NCBI GenBank assembly: GCA_964423575.1
Contig: CAYRFF010000012.1
Coordinates: 6,521-70,520 of the forward strand
Reading direction: 5' to 3'
Length of the DNA: 64,000 nt
DNA from: CAYRFF01 sp964423575
Lineage (GTDB): Bacteria > Bacteroidota > Bacteroidia > Chitinophagales > Saprospiraceae
Shown: piece by piece, positions 56,257-64,000 of the stretch
Layout: each line of letters starts with the position of its first letter
Position numbering within the stretch: the stretch's first letter is position 1
The notes under the pieces: generated by a model
What the model saw: the letters and a program-made list of their open reading frames with translations, nothing else
Databases searched by the model: none
What the model was told of the DNA's origin: nothing
Program-made: the position numbers and the translations under genes

Positions 56257-56970
56257 TTAGGCCTTAACCGCGCCCATAAGCTTGCTTGCAATACTCTCAA
56301 ATATAAGCTTTCCCTCCGCATTTCCAAGGATTTCTTCAGCTGCCCGCTCCGGATGTGGCAAAATCCCATATACGTTTCCTTGCTTATTACAGATACTTGC
56401 AATGTGCAATTCCGAGCCATTGATATTGGCTTCTTCTGTTAAATTGCCATCTTCATCGCAATAGGTGAATAGAATTCGTCCCTCCTCTTTCAATGCTTTA
56501 AGAGTCTCCGGTTCAGCGTAGTAGCGACCATCTCCATGAGAAATAGGTATTTTCAGAATATCGCCCTTTTTCAGGTCATGAGTCAATGCGGAATTATCAT
56601 TTTCAACTCTCAGGTAAATGTTTTGAGATAGATAATGCCCGCCGATATTTTTCAATAAGACTCCTTCCAGAAGTTCCGCTTCGCAGAGGATTTGGAAGCC
56701 GTTACAGATACCTATTACTGTTCCTCCCGCTTCCGCAAATGCTTTTAAATATTTCATTATCGGAGAAAACTTGGCTAGTGCGCCCGGTCTTAAGGCATCT
56801 CCATAGGACGATCCTCCCGGCACAAATATTAAATCATCTGCCGAGTAGCCCGACAAATCAGCCGTCTTGTGAAACAATATCTCGGCTTCAAGATGCATTA
56901 CATCACGGACAATACGAAGAAGATCACCATCGCCATCCGTTCCCGGAAATACTATAATTCCTACTTTCAT
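56257..56970 (-). CDS. purQ: Phosphoribosylformylglycinamidine synthase, glutaminase subunit
   Basis: 237-residue class I glutamine amidotransferase that supplies ammonia for FGAM synthesis. Nucleophile C89 (GICNGFQIL) and the H206/E208 pair (GILPHPERA) form the triad. The start IVFPGTDGDGD replaces the usual FPGTNCD. PurS and PurL are not in the window, so the complex is encoded in separate places, while purB and purM lie elsewhere in it. A DUF6427-like membrane gene follows on the same strand. Confidence 0.94.
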   Translation of the reverse strand: MKVGIIVFPGTDGDGDLLRIVRDVMHLEAEILFHKTADLSGYSADDLIFVPGGSSYGDALRPGALAKFSPIMKYLKAFAEAGGTVIGICNGFQILCEAELLEGVLLKNIGGHYLSQNIYLRVENDNSALTHDLKKGDILKIPISHGDGRYYAEPETLKALKEEGRILFTYCDEDGNLTEEANINGSELHIASICNKQGNVYGILPHPERAAEEILGNAEGKLIFESIASKLMGAVKA

Positions 56971-57096
56971 GTATATTAATTTGCGTTTAAAACAAAAATA
57001 CGGTTTTCTCCGGAAAAACTATACGAATCAAGGAAAGACTAAATAATTATTGAGATTCCCGGACTCCTCCTTCCTCCATACCGCCTAGTTTATCTT

Positions 57097-58083
57097 TTAA
57101 ACCAATATGCCGTACTGAAGAATAATGCCTGTAAGTACAAATATCCACATTATCAATTCCCCTATAGATTTATTTTCCATCAAGGTCAAGGTTTCTGATA
57201 AAAAGTAGCTTAGAGGGATTGCGATAAAAAACAGATGCGTCAAGTCCAGATTATTTGTAAATAGAGCACTCACAACGGCAGCCGCCAGAAACCAATACAG
57301 AATTGAAATCTTTTTCTGCGCGTGTATGGATTTCTTGGTATTGACCTGTCGATAATTAAGTGCGGAGAACATCGCGAGCAACCCAAACATAATTACGGGA
57401 ATATAGGCCATAGCATTGGGCTTTATATTAAAGCTTGGGATACCGATATTCTCGACAAAGTGTATATTGAAAAACTCGGGCAAGCTACCAAATGAAAACA
57501 CCAAGACCAATGCCCAGATATATGGAATTGAAAAACCGATAAAATACCGCAGTCCTTCCACTCCACGGAATCGACGCAGTATTACAAAACTGATATACCC
57601 CCATATAAAAAATACAATCAGGGAACTATAACAAAGGCTTGCAACGGCCATCCAGAAACCCGTATTGAATACATGCGCAGGAGCATTGGCAATTTTAAAG
57701 GCGCGCATAAGGTATGAGACTGCCACAAGAATAAAAGTCGCAGACAGTAATGCAGGTGAAAATACGAGCATTTCCGGCTCAAGCATCGTCAATATCATGT
57801 AAACCATCCCGGAGTATAACGTAATCGTATGGCTCAACTTATTGATGATTGTAATGCGGTTGATTATTACAATCTGAATAAAGACCAGGAAGCATGCCAG
57901 CAATGCACTTGAAATCGGATATCCCGACATCAGGTCAACGAATATTTCCCCGAGATATCCGCCCTTGTTTACCGACAACATATAGACATCCTCCCTCACA
58001 AAGGCCGCAAAACGCAACACGATGAGAAGCGGAAAAAACAATAATGTGTTAAAGAAATGATTCTTAGAAAATAATTGTAACAT
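57097..58083 (-). CDS. Polytopic membrane protein (DUF6427-like)
   Basis: 328 residues with about nine hydrophobic helices and no soluble domain. The start LFSKNHFFNTLLFFPLLIVLRF and the FRGVEGLRYFIGFSIPYIWALVL block agree with a conserved Bacteroidota membrane protein family that I know as DUF6427. It lies between purQ (same strand) and a divergent prenyl synthase gene. Function unknown. Confidence 0.7.
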   Translation of the reverse strand: MLQLFSKNHFFNTLLFFPLLIVLRFAAFVREDVYMLSVNKGGYLGEIFVDLMSGYPISSALLACFLVFIQIVIINRITIINKLSHTITLYSGMVYMILTMLEPEMLVFSPALLSATFILVAVSYLMRAFKIANAPAHVFNTGFWMAVASLCYSSLIVFFIWGYISFVILRRFRGVEGLRYFIGFSIPYIWALVLVFSFGSLPEFFNIHFVENIGIPSFNIKPNAMAYIPVIMFGLLAMFSALNYRQVNTKKSIHAQKKISILYWFLAAAVVSALFTNNLDLTHLFFIAIPLSYFLSETLTLMENKSIGELIMWIFVLTGIILQYGILV

Positions 58084-58351
58084 AGATCAAATTCTCGCGT
58101 CCAAGGTACACAGATTCCATAAATTTTCATCAATATTCAACAGTTTCCCATACCATCTACGGGGGAAACTCACAATTCGTTGCTTAATTTTATACTTCCA
58201 GAGAAAAGCTTCACCTATTTTCGGGCAACTTTAATTGTGTGGTAATTGAGGAAACATTAAATTATTGTCGTGGTTATACAAACTGCATGTAAAACTATCT
58301 TTCGCTTCAAATTGTATAGAAAGCTAAAGGAACTTATCTTGCATAATTAAT

Positions 58352-59326
58352 ATGTCGAAGCAATTAAAGGAAATACAGAAACCGGTAGAGGAAAACCTCA
58401 AGCGATTTGATGCGCACTTCAAGGAGGTCATGAAGAGTGATGTTCCATTGCTCGGAAAGATTACCCAGTACATTGTTAAACGCAAGGGTAAACAAATCCG
58501 ACCGCTCTTTGTCTTTCTGTGCGCAAGGCTACACGGCAAGGCTACCGACCAGACCTATGTTGCTGCATCACTTATCGAGCTCCTCCACACTGCGACGCTT
58601 GTGCACGATGACGTTGTCGATGACTCAATGGAACGCAGGGGTTTCTTTTCCATCAATGCTCTGTGGAAGAACAAAATAGCAGTCCTCGTGGGAGATTATT
58701 TCCTTTCCATGGGGCTTCTTCTCGCACTGGACAATAAGGCTTACCAGATTTTACACTTGGTGTCGGATGCCGTACGCAAGATGAGCGAAGGAGAGTTACT
58801 TCAGATAGAAAAAGCCAGACGCCTGGATATAGAAGAAGATATATACTATCAGATTATTGAAAAAAAGACAGCGAGTTTACTGGCTGCCTCCAGTGCAGCA
58901 GGAACTGCAAGCATCGACAATGATGAAGCACTTGTCAAGGAAATGTGGGAGTTCGGTGAAAAAATAGGTATGGCTTTCCAGATAAAAGATGACTTAATGG
59001 ATTTCGGAACGGACGATATCGGAAAACCGCGGGGCATCGATATTCAGGAAAAGAAAATGACTCTTCCTCTGATTTATGCTTTAAACAAAGCTCCTGCCAT
59101 CCAAAGGAAAAAAATCATCAGCCTCATTAAAAGGAAATCCCATAAACGCGATAAAGTCAATGAAGTAATTGCCTTTGTAAATGGCAGCGGAGGTATTGAA
59201 TACGCTCAGGACATCATGTACCGATACAGGGATGAGGCATTTGAAATGCTCAATAAATTCCCGGATTCCGAAGCTAAAACAGCTCTTCAGGATCTCGTCA
59301 ATTATGTAGTTAATCGCAAGAAATAA
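58352..59326 (+). CDS. Polyprenyl diphosphate synthase
   Basis: 324-residue trans-prenyltransferase. The two Asp-rich motifs are DDVVDD (first, residues 86-91, in HDDVVDDSMERRG) and DDLMD (second, 212-216). Substrate Arg segment GKQIRPLFV is intact. Small residues before the first motif (LLHTATLVH) favour a long product, so it probably makes the octaprenyl-type side chain of menaquinone or a related chain. murA ends 1 base after its stop from the opposite strand. Confidence 0.93.
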   Translation: MSKQLKEIQKPVEENLKRFDAHFKEVMKSDVPLLGKITQYIVKRKGKQIRPLFVFLCARLHGKATDQTYVAASLIELLHTATLVHDDVVDDSMERRGFFSINALWKNKIAVLVGDYFLSMGLLLALDNKAYQILHLVSDAVRKMSEGELLQIEKARRLDIEEDIYYQIIEKKTASLLAASSAAGTASIDNDEALVKEMWEFGEKIGMAFQIKDDLMDFGTDDIGKPRGIDIQEKKMTLPLIYALNKAPAIQRKKIISLIKRKSHKRDKVNEVIAFVNGSGGIEYAQDIMYRYRDEAFEMLNKFPDSEAKTALQDLVNYVVNRKK

Positions 59327-59327
59327 G

Positions 59328-60647
59328 CTATTCTCCGTTTACGCGCTGAATTCTGGCTCCAAGTGCATTTAAGCGCTGATCAATATGCTGATATCCTCTG
59401 TCAATTTGGTTGATATTATGAATCACTGAAGTACCTTTGGCTGATAATGCAGCTATCAATAGCGCTACTCCTGCTCTGATATCAGGACTACTCATTTCTA
59501 TTCCACGTAGTGAATTCCGTCTGTCAAGACCGATAACCGTAGCGCGATGCGGATCGCATAAAATAATCTGAGCGCCCATGTCAATCAGCTTATCCACAAA
59601 GAACAAGCGAGATTCAAACATCTTCTGGTGAATCAAAACGGACCCTCTCGCCTGAGTTGCAACTACCAATACGATACTCATCAGATCCGGGGTAAATCCG
59701 GGCCATGGAGAATCGTAAATTGTAAGTATAGATCCATCTATATAATTCTGAATTTCATATCCATCCATTCTGGGGACATGTATATCATCTCCGTTCACCT
59801 CAAGTTTAAGTCCGAGGCGACGGAAGGTCGGCAAGATATTACCAAGTTCATGAACAGCGCAGTCTTTGATTGTGATATCGGAATTTGTCATGGCAGCAAG
59901 ACCGATGAAACTACCGATCTCAATCATATCGGGCAATATGCGGTGCGTAGTGCCACGCAGTTCCTTTACGCCACGGATAGTGATGAGATTGGAGCCGACA
60001 CCTTCAATATCAGCACCCATTCTGAGAAGCATTTTGCACAATTGCTGTACATAAGGCTCACAAGCTGCATTATATATAGTAGTAGTTCCTTCTGCCATTA
60101 CCGCAGCCATAATAATATTTGCTGTTCCGGTCACGGAGATTTCATCCATAAGTATGGTAGTCCCTTTCAACTTATCAGCATTGAGGTAGTATACTTTTTT
60201 GTCGGCATCGTATTTATAATCGGCTCCCAATTGCCTGAATCCGAGGAAGTGAGTATCCAGTCTTCGCCTTCCTATTTTATCCCCACCTGGATTGGGAATG
60301 AAAGCCTTGTTGAATCGCGCTAGTAAAGGCCCCATCAACATAACTGATCCGCGTATCTTCTGTGCAATTTTCTGATACTCAATATCACTCATGTATTCAA
60401 GTTGAATCTCCTTTGCACAGATTTTATACGTAGAGCTTCCTTCTTTTTCTACCGTCACACCCAGTCCCTGAATAAGCTCCAGTAATTTCTTTACGTCCAC
60501 AATATCAGGTACGTTTTCCAGAACCACTGTTTCCGTTGTGAGTAAACAAGCACTTATTATCTGAAGTGCTTCATTCTTAGCTCCCTGTGGGGTTAAAGTC
60601 CCTTCCAGTTCATATCCTCCTTCGACTATAAATTTCTCTCCTGCCAT
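59328..60647 (-). CDS. murA: UDP-N-acetylglucosamine 1-carboxyvinyltransferase
   Basis: 439-residue enzyme of the first committed step of peptidoglycan synthesis (enolpyruvyl transfer to UDP-GlcNAc). K24 of GAKNEAL and the second-domain segments are intact. The loop usually reading PGGCxIGxRPxDxH is PGGDKIGRRRLDTH: the fosfomycin-binding Cys is Asp at residue 123 (codon 60279-60281). In Mycobacterium and Chlamydia the same change gives natural fosfomycin resistance while keeping activity. Confidence 0.96.
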   Translation of the reverse strand: MAGEKFIVEGGYELEGTLTPQGAKNEALQIISACLLTTETVVLENVPDIVDVKKLLELIQGLGVTVEKEGSSTYKICAKEIQLEYMSDIEYQKIAQKIRGSVMLMGPLLARFNKAFIPNPGGDKIGRRRLDTHFLGFRQLGADYKYDADKKVYYLNADKLKGTTILMDEISVTGTANIIMAAVMAEGTTTIYNAACEPYVQQLCKMLLRMGADIEGVGSNLITIRGVKELRGTTHRILPDMIEIGSFIGLAAMTNSDITIKDCAVHELGNILPTFRRLGLKLEVNGDDIHVPRMDGYEIQNYIDGSILTIYDSPWPGFTPDLMSIVLVVATQARGSVLIHQKMFESRLFFVDKLIDMGAQIILCDPHRATVIGLDRRNSLRGIEMSSPDIRAGVALLIAALSAKGTSVIHNINQIDRGYQHIDQRLNALGARIQRVNGE

Positions 60648-60822
60648 ATTTTACTGAATTTTTTTCATTTCAAGGCCTAAATATATTAATATTTTCTTTA
60701 ATATAATTACATTGGCTAATAATCGTGCTGATTTGTGCTTAAACGACTTGAAAATCGCAATAAGTGTTTAATTTTTGTAACATTTTTTAAAAATCAGCCT
60801 CCTATAGTATAGAAAAAGGAAA

Positions 60823-62028
60823 ATGAGTGAAATAAAAAAAATAGCATTGGTTTTAAGTGGAGGTGGCTTCAAAGGCTCCTTCCAGCTCGGAGTTTTAAAT
60901 TACCTCAGCGCACACTGGGAAAAGTTCTTTCCTGCAATTCCGCACATGCATTTTGATATCATTGCCGGAGTTTCAGCCGGTTCTCTGAACGGAGTGATGC
61001 TGGCTTCTCAAAAACTAACCGAATTAAACTATATTTGGAAAAGAGTGGGTCTGCACGGTACGGGAGAAATTTTCCAAAACAATTATCTCACTGAAAACAA
61101 GAATGCAGAAGATCAACTCACAGTTGACTTGCAAGCAGTAAAACAGAAATTCTTTCCCAATTTCACTACAGATATTGGGTATATGAAAGGTTTTGAATTA
61201 CTCAGCAGCAAAAGCCGACGAGAAAAATATCTCTATCACATGGGAATGCAGCTGTATGAGGAATTCAAGAAGAATTTCAATCAGGTTCAGGGACTGGTTT
61301 CCAATCTGCCTCTAGCCAAAAAGTTAAAAATGCATGTGGACAAGGACGAACTTTACAGCGATTTTATCTGTGGCTTTGTCTCACTGGATACAGGCCAATA
61401 TATATCTGCGCACCAATCGGAATTTGATAGTAATGACGACTTTATCAATGGCATTCTCGCATCGACATCCATTCCCATCGTCTTTCCACCGATTAAGTCG
61501 ATTCACATCAATGGCAAAAAATATAGTAACCTGGTAGACGGAGGCCTTTTGAATGTAAGTCCGATAGGAGATGTCATTAATTTCATTCATAAAAAAGGCG
61601 GAGACCCTAAGGATTACGTGCTTTTGGTCATCAATCTGGGAACGACCAAAGTACAGGAAATCTCCTACGATGAAGCCGACATTCTGCGCATCGCATTAAG
61701 GACCATGAATGAGATAAGTAGTGCGCATAACTTCAACAAGGACTTGCAGACTTTACTGCGTATAAATGATCTCGTCAGACAGATTTCTTCAACTGACAAT
61801 CCGGTCATTTACAATTATAATCTGGCTCAGAAGAGACGGACAACTGAGGTTATGAGTTACTTTAAAAACATCATAATTCAACCCGACCTGGGATGTCTGG
61901 GCGGGACCCTACAAGTAAACACCCAACTGAATAATGATCGCTATGCCCATGGCAGAACCAAGGCAAAACAAGCTCTATCGCTGATGAATAACCGACTTGA
62001 TGACAATTATCTATCTGTTATTGTCTGA
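60823..62028 (+). CDS. Patatin-like phospholipase
   Basis: 401 residues. The patatin Ser-Asp dyad is present: oxyanion SGGGFKG (12-18), S51 in GVSAGS and D239 in LVDGG. No signal peptide, so it acts in the cytosol, on lipid acyl esters. An insertion of about 100 residues lies between the Ser and Asp regions. It converges on the MORN-caspase gene, with an 11-base overlap of the two 3' ends. Confidence 0.92.
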   Translation: MSEIKKIALVLSGGGFKGSFQLGVLNYLSAHWEKFFPAIPHMHFDIIAGVSAGSLNGVMLASQKLTELNYIWKRVGLHGTGEIFQNNYLTENKNAEDQLTVDLQAVKQKFFPNFTTDIGYMKGFELLSSKSRREKYLYHMGMQLYEEFKKNFNQVQGLVSNLPLAKKLKMHVDKDELYSDFICGFVSLDTGQYISAHQSEFDSNDDFINGILASTSIPIVFPPIKSIHINGKKYSNLVDGGLLNVSPIGDVINFIHKKGGDPKDYVLLVINLGTTKVQEISYDEADILRIALRTMNEISSAHNFNKDLQTLLRINDLVRQISSTDNPVIYNYNLAQKRRTTEVMSYFKNIIIQPDLGCLGGTLQVNTQLNNDRYAHGRTKAKQALSLMNNRLDDNYLSVIV

Positions 62029-63580
62029 TTGCTGCCAGTGGCAGTGTCGCATCATATTCTCCTGAGATAACAGGGTTTTGCATTCCTTGTGTGTAGGTGC
62101 TCACTTCCCTTTGCAGATAGGCAAACAATTCGTAAACACTTACGATATTATCATCATTACTGTCTGCTCTCCCCTTTAAACCCTGAATGAGGAAATAACT
62201 GAATACACCTTGCCGCAATCCCGAATTCTCCTTGGATGTTTCTGTGCTTTTACTCGAAAGAATCAGTGCAACACCCGGTCTTGTCTTACCCAGAGCATCA
62301 TAAAATAGATCGACTGTTCTGTTTATCCCTGAAACATCCTTCGCCATGCTGAGGCTACCGGCATAACAGGCATCTATATAGCATACTTTCTGGCTTGCGG
62401 AAGATTTATCGAGAATATCATATATCTCCGTATAGCTCACAAGATTTCTGGAACCATCAAAGTCATGCGCAGTGAGGTTATCTTTTAAACCGTGTCCGGA
62501 ATAATAGAACACCAGTACATCACCGGAATCAGCCAGTGCTGCCTTTTCCTTCAATGCATTTATAATATTGGCTCTTGAAGCTCCTTCATCAATCAGGAGA
62601 GAAATCTGCTCATCAGGCAGTGCTCCACCTTCCGGGCTTTTGTAGAAAGCATACATAAGATAAGCGTCATCATCTGAATACTTCAAGGATGGCATAGCGC
62701 TGTATTGAGCTACACCGACTATAATTGCCCAAACTTTGGCTTTTCCTACCTCTGATTTACTCAGCGGAGCTTTTTTCTTCATCGTCTGTTTAACCATAGC
62801 AAATGGTGTCTCCAATCTCTCTTTGAGAACTCCCGCTTCCCATTTTCCGTAGCTCACTCTTCCATCAGGGTAAATTAAGCCCCCAAGGCCGTGGGGATAA
62901 GTCCTCTGCCACTCTCCTTCATATACTTTTCCATCGGGGAATTCGCACTTTCCGTTTCCGGTCGGGAATCCATCCGCAACAGGACCATACCACAGGCTAC
63001 CATCGCTGAATTTAAAACTTGCCGCCGTATATTCTCTGATAGCAGCCGTTTCTGCAGTATGTGTTTTTCCCCCTGCAATATTTTTGCACTCTTCAAAGCC
63101 CAGTTTTAATTTTTCACCTCCGACAAGACAGATTCCCACATCCTGTGTAGGTGCATCCTTATGCCATGCACCTGTGTATGTCCAGCCCTCTGAAGCAATA
63201 TATTTTGCAATCCCGTTCAGATAATCAGCTTTCCACTGCCCGGTATAGACGTCGCCATTAGCAAGGGTAAGAACGCCATCTCCCTGCCGTTTCCCATTCT
63301 GATAGTCTCCCTTATAAATGCTTTTATCTACGGATTGAAAGGTACCTTTCCCGTGGAATTGCCCATTCCTGAAGTTTCCATTATACTTCCTTCCATCTGT
63401 ATAATTAAAGACGCCTTTTCCGTGGAACTGGCCGTTCTTGAAATCACCCTGGTAAGTCGATCCGCTGGGAAAGTTGATTTGTCCTACGCCGTTAAAACAA
63501 TTCCCTTGGACACATTGGGCCTGCAAGGCGTTGAATGATAATGTGGCACATAGCCATAAAAGTAATTGAAATCTTTGCAT
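62018..63580 (-). CDS. Secreted MORN-repeat protein with caspase-like (C14) domain
   Basis: 520 residues. Signal peptide 1-22 (ALQAQ). Residues about 25-145 are MORN repeats (GSTYQGDFKNGQFHGKG, RKYNGNFRNGQFHGKG, SIYKGDYQNGKRQGDG, DVYTGQWKADYLNG), then a second short MORN block (about 190-250). A caspase-like domain spans about 285-515: VWAIIVGVAQY, catalytic H363 in YYSGHGLK and C405 in CYIDACYAGS. The dyad is intact. Processing and substrate unknown. Export of a caspase-fold protease with MORN repeats points to an envelope role. The 3' end overlaps the patatin gene. Confidence 0.9.
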   Translation of the reverse strand: MQRFQLLLWLCATLSFNALQAQCVQGNCFNGVGQINFPSGSTYQGDFKNGQFHGKGVFNYTDGRKYNGNFRNGQFHGKGTFQSVDKSIYKGDYQNGKRQGDGVLTLANGDVYTGQWKADYLNGIAKYIASEGWTYTGAWHKDAPTQDVGICLVGGEKLKLGFEECKNIAGGKTHTAETAAIREYTAASFKFSDGSLWYGPVADGFPTGNGKCEFPDGKVYEGEWQRTYPHGLGGLIYPDGRVSYGKWEAGVLKERLETPFAMVKQTMKKKAPLSKSEVGKAKVWAIIVGVAQYSAMPSLKYSDDDAYLMYAFYKSPEGGALPDEQISLLIDEGASRANIINALKEKAALADSGDVLVFYYSGHGLKDNLTAHDFDGSRNLVSYTEIYDILDKSSASQKVCYIDACYAGSLSMAKDVSGINRTVDLFYDALGKTRPGVALILSSKSTETSKENSGLRQGVFSYFLIQGLKGRADSNDDNIVSVYELFAYLQREVSTYTQGMQNPVISGEYDATLPLAAIRQ

Positions 63581-64000
63581 GAGAAAAAGTTTTGTATAGT
63601 AGAACTTAAAGCTTTCATATTACTTCCATTTTAATTAACAATATCGTGATGCTCTCCATATAAACTTCGACTTCATATATTAAATTGTATCATAACTGAA
63701 ATATTTTTTAGCTTTCGCAAATGTCAGATTAAATTTCATACCGCAAAGCCACGCAAAGGAGCAAAGAGTCGCAAAGAAATACTACTTACAAAAAATGCTA
63801 ATCTCTGCGCTAATCAGCGATTTCTGCGGGAATTTATAAAAGAGATTATAGAACGCGGATGACGCTGATACTCCGTAGCACAGATTTACGCGAATTTAAC
63901 TCGTGACACTCTACGCTTGACAGCGGGACCGCCTAAATAGCACCGTAGATACTATGTTGATAAACAAGTTAAATCATAAATAATATTTATCTTTATAAGA
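63581..64000. repeat. Repeat-rich region after the MORN-caspase gene
   Basis: 420 bases, no gene. Copy of TAGCTTTCGCAAATG at 63709-63723. Four GCAAAG units at 63743, 63753, 63761 and 63771, three of them preceded by C, spaced 8-10 bases. Then CTGCG-type units (CTCTGCGCTAATCAGCGATTTCTGCGGG-like, 63804-63830) and GAACGCGGATGACGCTGAT-type sequence (63851 on). It is dispersed repeat material, cut by the window end. Confidence 0.65.

Noticed and set aside
59628..60323. 231-codon frame opposite to murA
   Set aside because: Long, but antisense to a fully conserved enzyme; the translation shows no domain or plausible start context.
60823..63580. Patatin and caspase as an anti-phage effector pair
   Set aside because: The genes are convergent, not an operon. 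The caspase has a signal peptide, and no nucleotide cyclase, TIR or sensor gene is near.
1..64000. tRNA, rRNA, CRISPR or insertion sequence
   Set aside because: No TTCGA-type T-loop with acceptor stem, rRNA segment, evenly spaced direct repeat array or transposase was found in reading the gaps.

Overview
This 64 kb window reads as chromosomal DNA of a member of the Bacteroidota. The support is a PorP/SprF-family type IX secretion protein, three very large secreted proteins with C-terminal type IX sorting domains, a SprB-type repeat, a bactofilin/AtpZ pair, a BshB1-type bacillithiol deacetylase, a di-heme-type succinate dehydrogenase, a MurA with the Asp variant of the active-site Cys, few recognisable Shine-Dalgarno sites and TAnnTTTG-like promoter boxes. 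The family (Saprospiria, Flavobacteriia or Cytophagia) cannot be fixed from the sequence alone. No tRNA, rRNA, CRISPR array, transposase or phage gene was seen.

Layout. 0-3.3 kb: 3' end of an SDR dehydrogenase, a strong terminator, a secreted esterase and a polytopic membrane protein. 3.4-13.8 kb: a metal-type locus in one direction: response regulator, sensor kinase, TolC-like outer membrane protein, lipoprotein adaptor, CzcA/CusA-type RND pump, then a TonB-dependent receptor. 13.9-16.9 kb: a cobalamin riboswitch in front of class I ribonucleotide reductase nrdB-nrdA. 17-26 kb: a frameshifted spermidine-synthase-like gene, an M24 aminopeptidase, purB, acyP, purM, a CNNM/CorC protein and a LYS1-like dehydrogenase. 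26.2-29.3 kb: paired palindromic elements, AtpI-like, AtpZ, bactofilin and PorP/SprF. 29.7-37.7 kb: DUF1015, GbsR, gcvT, a HEAT-cyclophilin lipoprotein, bshB1, fabH, DUF3467 and thpR. 37.7-49.2 kb: three large secreted proteins (M12B-like metalloprotease, C10 cysteine protease, SprB-repeat protein) with a CYTH protein and a small lipoprotein. 49.7-53.2 kb: sdhCAB. 53.6-63.6 kb: dsbD with a duplicated N-terminal domain, purQ, a membrane protein, a polyprenyl synthase, murA, a patatin and a secreted MORN-repeat caspase-like protein.

How the parts work together. The two-component system, tripartite pump and TonB receptor look like one metal homeostasis unit. The B12 riboswitch should switch off the B12-independent ribonucleotide reductase when adenosylcobalamin is plentiful, which implies a B12-dependent class II enzyme elsewhere in the genome. 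Most other genes are housekeeping (purines, peptidoglycan, isoprenoids, TCA cycle, envelope redox). The least explained signals are non-coding: a 15-base motif repeated exactly five times across the window, a hairpin-plus-terminator RNA candidate near 23.65 kb, two copies of a palindromic element near 26.4 and 26.7 kb whose arms differ yet still pair, and a structured 145-nt element near 17.8 kb.
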